From: Acidobacteriota bacterium
GTDB lineage: Bacteria > Acidobacteriota > Terriglobia > Terriglobales > Acidobacteriaceae
DNA length: 64,000 nt
Direction of reading: 5' to 3'
Assembly: GCA_031296105.1 (NCBI GenBank)
Contig: JARLGJ010000015.1
Location: 21,960 to 85,959, forward strand
Under the pieces are notes generated by a model. That model saw only the letters and a list, made by a program, of their open reading frames with translations. It was not told where the DNA came from and did no database searches. The translations under genes were made by a program, and so were the position numbers. This document shows positions 59,898 to 64,000 of this stretch, in pieces. The first letter of the stretch is position 1, and each line of letters opens with the position of its first letter.

Positions 59898-61001
59898 TTA
59901 CTGAGCTGTGGCAGGGAGCGGACGCAGCGGGCCGCCCACTCTCCGGCTGAGGGCCGCCGCAATTTGTTCCAGCGGAAGAATCTGCGAGACGGCGCCGGTC
60001 TTGATCGCCTCCGAGGGCATGCCGAAGATGACGCTGGTGGCCTCGTCCTGCGCGATCACCAGTCCGCCGTTTTCCTGAATGGCCATCACGCCGCGCGCGC
60101 CGTCGCTGCCCATGCCGGTCAGCACGGCCACCACGGCGTTCGGCCCCACCACGTTGGCCACCGACTCCAGCGTGACGTCGATGCACGGACGGTAGCCGCC
60201 AATGCGCTCGCCTGGCTCCAGAGAGATGCGTCCCGGAGGCACCACGCGCATGTGGCAGTCGCCGGGGCAAACGTAAATTCTTCCCGGCAGCAGCACGTCT
60301 CCGTTGGCGGCGTGCTTGACCGGAATCGGCGAGACGGCGGAAAGCTGCTCGGCGAATTGCGCCGAGAAGGCGCCGGGCATGTGCTGCACCACCAGCACCG
60401 CGGCCGGCAGGTTGGCCGGCAAAGAGGGCACCAGTTGCATCAGAGTGGCCGGGCCTCCCGTGGAAGCCGCCAGCACCACCACCGGCAGTTTGGCTCCGTT
60501 CACCACCGCCGGAGCCGCGGCAAAATCCATGGCCGTGGGACGCATCTGCGCCACGCGCGGCGGCACCTGGCGCGGAATGTTGCGCACCACGCGCACCTTG
60601 GAGGCCGTGCGCAGCTTGCGCACCAGCTCGTCGCGCACGGTGGACATATCAAGATCGATGCCGCTGGTGGGCTTCGCCAGAAAATCGATGGCGCCCAGTT
60701 CCAGTGCCTTCAGAGTGGCTTCCGCTCCCTGCCGCGACTCGGAGCTGACGATCAGGATCGGCCGCGGCTCGCTGGACATGATGACCTCGGTGGCCTGCAG
60801 GCCATCCATGTGCGGCATCATGATGTCCATGGTGATGACCTGCGGCTTCAGCTTGGCGCTCTTCTCCACCGTCTCGCGGCCATCGCGGGCTTCGCCCACG
60901 ACCTCGAACGATCCATCCGAGTCGAGGATGCTGACCAAGACCTTGCGCATGAAGGCCGAGTCATCGGCCACCAACACCCGTATTTTTTCTTCGTTCCCCA
61001 T
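59898..61001 (-). CDS. cheB: Protein-glutamate methylesterase CheB
   Basis: 367 residues. Receiver domain with Asp13-Asp14, Asp59 (VITMDIMMPHMDG) and FLAKPTSG; a linker; and the methylesterase domain with catalytic Ser in LAASTGGPATL, His in VVQHMPGAFS and Asp in TGMGSDGARG. It demethylates or deamidates chemoreceptors when phosphorylated by CheA. No CheR is visible in the window; it may lie upstream beyond the right edge. It starts seven bases after cheA ends. Confidence 0.96.
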   Translation of the reverse strand: MGNEEKIRVLVADDSAFMRKVLVSILDSDGSFEVVGEARDGRETVEKSAKLKPQVITMDIMMPHMDGLQATEVIMSSEPRPILIVSSESRQGAEATLKALELGAIDFLAKPTSGIDLDMSTVRDELVRKLRTASKVRVVRNIPRQVPPRVAQMRPTAMDFAAAPAVVNGAKLPVVVLAASTGGPATLMQLVPSLPANLPAAVLVVQHMPGAFSAQFAEQLSAVSPIPVKHAANGDVLLPGRIYVCPGDCHMRVVPPGRISLEPGERIGGYRPCIDVTLESVANVVGPNAVVAVLTGMGSDGARGVMAIQENGGLVIAQDEATSVIFGMPSEAIKTGAVSQILPLEQIAAALSRRVGGPLRPLPATAQ

Positions 61002-61008
61002 TATCTTC

Positions 61009-64000
61009 TCACTGCACCGTGGAGCCGGCAGGCGTGGCCTGCCCCGACGTGCCGATTAGTTCCACCACCTGCGCAATGAAGCTCTCTTCCTGCACCGGCT
61101 TCACCATGAAGGCCCTGGCTCCCTCTTTCATGGCCTGTTCGCGATGCTTGGCCCCGGCGCGCGAGGTCACCACCATCACCGGCACCTTGGCCGTGGAAGG
61201 CGTCTGCCGCAGATGCATCATCAGCTCATAGCCGTTGGTGCGCGGCATCTCAAGATCGGTAATCACCAGGTCGCAGGGGGCGGCCGTGGCAATCTCCAGC
61301 GCCTCCAGGCCGTCGCTGGCCAGCTTGACGCGATAGCCCGCCTTCTCCAACATGCGGCCCACAAACTTGCGCACGCTGATGGAGTCGTCGGCCAGCACCA
61401 CCAGCTTTTCACGCTCCACGCGATCCATCGCCGCGTCGGGAATTCCGCCGTGCGCCACCGCTTCCGCGCCGGGCAGGAAGAGCCGCGAAGCCGTTTGCAG
61501 CAGCGACAAGGGACGGCGCTCCACCGACTCGCCCATGATGAGGCGGTTCACGTCCACCATCAGAATCAGGCTGCCATCCGGGGCAATGGTCGCTCCCGGA
61601 AAGAGCTTGACGCCGTGCAGATATTCGCCCAGGCTCTTGATGACGATTTCATCCTTGCGCAGCACTTCTTCCACCACAATGCCCACCTGCCGTCCGGCCA
61701 CATTCACCAGCACCAGCCGCAGGTAGCCGTTGATGGGCTGCAGGGCAGGCAGTTGCAAAGCGTCGTCGAAGCGCACCACCTCGGTGAGCACGTCGCGCAC
61801 CTTGGCGATCAGCTTGCCTCCGACTTCTTCAATTTCTTCCGGACGGATGCGCCGTATCTCTTCCACAAACGCCAGCGGGAAGGCGAAGACCTGCTCGCCG
61901 CACTGCACAAACAGCGCCTGCGAGATGATCAGCGTCAACGGCACCTTCAAGGTGAAACGCGTGCCGATTCCCTTCTCCGTCTCGACTTCGATCTCTCCGT
62001 TCAGGCTGGACACGTTGGACTTCACCACGTCCAGTCCCACGCCGCGGCCCGCCAGCTCCGTGCGGCGCGTCGAGGTGCTGAACCCCGGGCGGAAGAGCAG
62101 GTCCACCAGCGCGCGGCGCTCCATGGTCAGGGCGTCTTCTTCGGTAATGATGCCCGAAGCGATGGCCGTCTGCTTTACCCGGTCGAAATCCACTCCGCGG
62201 CCGTCGTCTTCCACCTCAACGTAGATGTGGTTGCCCTTGTGATAGGCGCGCACCGAGACGTTGCCGCGATCGGGCTTGCCCGCCTCGTAGCGCTCCATTT
62301 CGTCTTCAATGCCGTGAGCCACGGCGTTGCGCACCAGGTGCAGCAAGGGGTCGGCCAGATGCTGAATGATGTTGTTGTCCAGCTCGGTTTCGGCGCCGGC
62401 CAGCGATAGCTCCACCTGCTTGTTGCTGGCCTTGGCCGCGTCGCGCGCCGTGCGTTCGATGCGCGTAAACAGGTTGCCGATGGGCACCATGCGCGCCTGC
62501 GTGATCTCATCCTGCAGGCGGTGCGCCAGCTTGGTGAACTCGTCGATGTCGCCGTCCACGCGGCGCACAAAGCCGTCGAGCTGCGAGAGGACTTCGCTGA
62601 TGTCGGCGGAAATCTCGGTGAGCGAGCGCGACAGGATGCCGAAGTCGTCATAGCGGTCCATTTCGAGTTCGCTGAACTCGGTGCCGCCGTAATTCGAATA
62701 GGACGAACTGGGCGGCGGGGTGCTGAACGGCAACGGCGAACCGAAGGCCGGCGGCGCGTTGAAGCCTCCGAAGCCCGTGGCCCCGCCGTACATCGATCCC
62801 GTGTAACCCGCGGCCTCAATCCCCGCGCCCTGCAACTGCACCGAGGGCATCAGCGGCGTGGCGCCAATGCGGCTGAACTCGTACTTCTCCTGGAACTCGG
62901 TGACCTTGTCGCTCATGCGTCCCTTGGAGAAGTTCAGCACCTCGGCCAGCTTGGAGAGTTCGGCAATGCGGCCCAACATGCGCGTGCGGTTGATGACCAG
63001 CTCGCCCACCGCGTTCATCATGCGGTCCAGGCGCTCCAGCGCAATGCGCACCGACTTGGACTGCGCCATGCCAACCGGCATGCGCTGCGCCAGGGCCGCC
63101 GAGTGCTCCGGTGAAAGTTCCTCGGCCAGCTCGGGCGCGGACTTGCGCGGCTCCGGAGCGGCAAAGGCCGCGGCAATTTCTTCAGCGCCAGCAACCGGTG
63201 TCTCCACCGGCGGCGCAACCGGCTCGGCTGCAACCGGCGCGGGAGAAGGCGAGAGCTTGCCGGGAATCTTTTCCGCGGGCGCGGCGGGGGCCACGGCGCC
63301 GGACGGTGCGGCTGTTGCGGCCTGCGGCTCTTCCGTTTCCTGCGGCGCTTCCTCCAGAGGAACCTGCAACACAGGCTCCTCCCCCGCGGCAATGGGCGGC
63401 TCGGCCGCGGGCTGGGGAATCTCCGGAGCCGCTTCGGGCTGCGCTTCCAGCACGGGTTCAACCACCGGAGCCACCGGCGCAACTGGCGGCGGAGTGATCT
63501 CCGCGGGCTCAGCCGTGGGCGGTGGAACCGTCACCGGAGCCAGCGCTTCCGCGCCGAACTCCGCCGCGTTCTCCAGGCGTGCAATCAACGAACGCGCGGC
63601 CTGCTGGAAGCTGGCGTCGTCGGGCCACTGGCGATACAGCGTGCGCTTCAGCACGTCCACCGAATCCAGGCATACGTCGATGACCGGCGACGTGGGCTGC
63701 AACGTGCCCTCGCGCAGCTTGCCGATCAGGTCTTCCGCGCGATGCGCGATGGTGGCAATGCGCTGCGCGCCCACCTGCGCCGCCGATCCCTTTACCGTGT
63801 GCACGGCGCGGAAGAGTTCGTGAATCACATCCTGCGAGGGCGAGGTTTCAAGCGACAGCAGGCAGTGCGTCACCGACTGCAAGTGCTCTTCAATCTCGGG
63901 GACAAAGAACTCCAGCACCTCTTCGGGCAGCGGCTCGTCCCCGGCCAGCAGCGGCACATCTTCGGCCTTCAGGCGCTGCCTGGTCTCCACGGCAGGCGCG
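61009..64000 (-). CDS. cheA: Hybrid CheA histidine kinase with C-terminal receiver, N-terminus off the window
   Basis: At least 993 residues. Visible order: Hpt domain with HTVKGSA (His about 64 residues from the first visible GTG), a ~150-residue Pro/Ala/Glu-rich linker, dimerisation domain with a ~90-residue Gly/Ser/Pro-rich insertion (GGATGFGGFNAPPAFGSP), HATPase (LVRNAVAHGIEDE, DDGRGVDFD, GRGVGLDVVKSN, GIGTRFTLKVPL), CheW-like domain, and a receiver (LVVLADDSISVRKF, VITDLEMPRTNG, FMVKPVQ). This is the ChpA/FrzE-type layout used by pili- or gliding-linked chemosensory systems. The frame is still open at 64000, and more Hpt domains may precede. Confidence 0.95.
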   Translation of the reverse strand, partial: APAVETRQRLKAEDVPLLAGDEPLPEEVLEFFVPEIEEHLQSVTHCLLSLETSPSQDVIHELFRAVHTVKGSAAQVGAQRIATIAHRAEDLIGKLREGTLQPTSPVIDVCLDSVDVLKRTLYRQWPDDASFQQAARSLIARLENAAEFGAEALAPVTVPPPTAEPAEITPPPVAPVAPVVEPVLEAQPEAAPEIPQPAAEPPIAAGEEPVLQVPLEEAPQETEEPQAATAAPSGAVAPAAPAEKIPGKLSPSPAPVAAEPVAPPVETPVAGAEEIAAAFAAPEPRKSAPELAEELSPEHSAALAQRMPVGMAQSKSVRIALERLDRMMNAVGELVINRTRMLGRIAELSKLAEVLNFSKGRMSDKVTEFQEKYEFSRIGATPLMPSVQLQGAGIEAAGYTGSMYGGATGFGGFNAPPAFGSPLPFSTPPPSSSYSNYGGTEFSELEMDRYDDFGILSRSLTEISADISEVLSQLDGFVRRVDGDIDEFTKLAHRLQDEITQARMVPIGNLFTRIERTARDAAKASNKQVELSLAGAETELDNNIIQHLADPLLHLVRNAVAHGIEDEMERYEAGKPDRGNVSVRAYHKGNHIYVEVEDDGRGVDFDRVKQTAIASGIITEEDALTMERRALVDLLFRPGFSTSTRRTELAGRGVGLDVVKSNVSSLNGEIEVETEKGIGTRFTLKVPLTLIISQALFVQCGEQVFAFPLAFVEEIRRIRPEEIEEVGGKLIAKVRDVLTEVVRFDDALQLPALQPINGYLRLVLVNVAGRQVGIVVEEVLRKDEIVIKSLGEYLHGVKLFPGATIAPDGSLILMVDVNRLIMGESVERRPLSLLQTASRLFLPGAEAVAHGGIPDAAMDRVEREKLVVLADDSISVRKFVGRMLEKAGYRVKLASDGLEALEIATAAPCDLVITDLEMPRTNGYELMMHLRQTPSTAKVPVMVVTSRAGAKHREQAMKEGARAFMVKPVQEESFIAQVVELIGTSGQATPAGSTVQ

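Overview
The window looks like chromosomal DNA of an acidobacterium, most likely class Terriglobia. This is inferred from the overall gene mix (a DUF1800/DUF1501 pair, PFOR beside a dihydroorotate-dehydrogenase-like protein, an alpha-beta fused 2-oxoacid dehydrogenase E1, M13 and S46 exopeptidases, TMTC-like membrane proteins with TPR tails), from GC-rich coding sequence, and from dispersed palindromic intergenic elements. No rRNA or tRNA gene, CRISPR array, integrase or transposase was seen. It reads as core genome with short operons on both strands.

Left part (1-14.6 kb): a truncated ABC-F ATPase and a TMTC-like membrane protein; typA; a secreted DUF2147 protein; a DUF2127 membrane protein; engB; a 75-residue basic protein behind a long leader; a DUF47/Pit phosphate-uptake pair; a secreted M13 metallopeptidase; a receiver-like domain tethered to the membrane; and ffh. 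Middle left (14.9-25.6 kb): a PIG-L deacetylase overlapping rnhB, gpmI and eno around a secreted DUF2059 protein, a secreted protein of unknown role, aroA, an alpha/beta hydrolase, and a degenerate EAL-HDOD protein. Centre (25.8-41.6 kb): dinB, S46 peptidase, a chemoreceptor, nifJ with its dihydroorotate-dehydrogenase-like partner, a processive family-2 glycosyltransferase, a secreted M24 aminopeptidase, a 53-residue membrane protein, an MqnA/MqnD-family protein and a HAD hydrolase. Right (41.7-64 kb): the DUF1800-DUF1501 pair, a VNG-repeat surface protein, fused E1, a phosphoglycolate-phosphatase-like HAD protein, an NfnA/NfnB-type flavoprotein pair, a transglutaminase-like protein, a second TMTC-like protein, a TlpA-type thioredoxin, uvrB, and a six-gene chemosensory operon (hybrid CheA, CheB, two CheW, a pseudo-receiver-DUF4388 protein and a receiver with a Pro-rich tail) that runs off the right edge.

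Several genes form functional groups: eno and gpmI (lower glycolysis); DUF47 and Pit (phosphate uptake); nifJ, the NfnAB-like pair and the fused E1 (acyl-CoA and low-potential electron metabolism); and the chemosensory operon with the separately encoded chemoreceptor. The strongest non-gene signals are a 101-bp element at 38117-38217 that can fold as a compact four-way cloverleaf, two dispersed palindrome families, 40-42 bp perfect-palindrome terminators, and a recurrent TAnnnT-N6-start-codon arrangement that points to leaderless transcripts.
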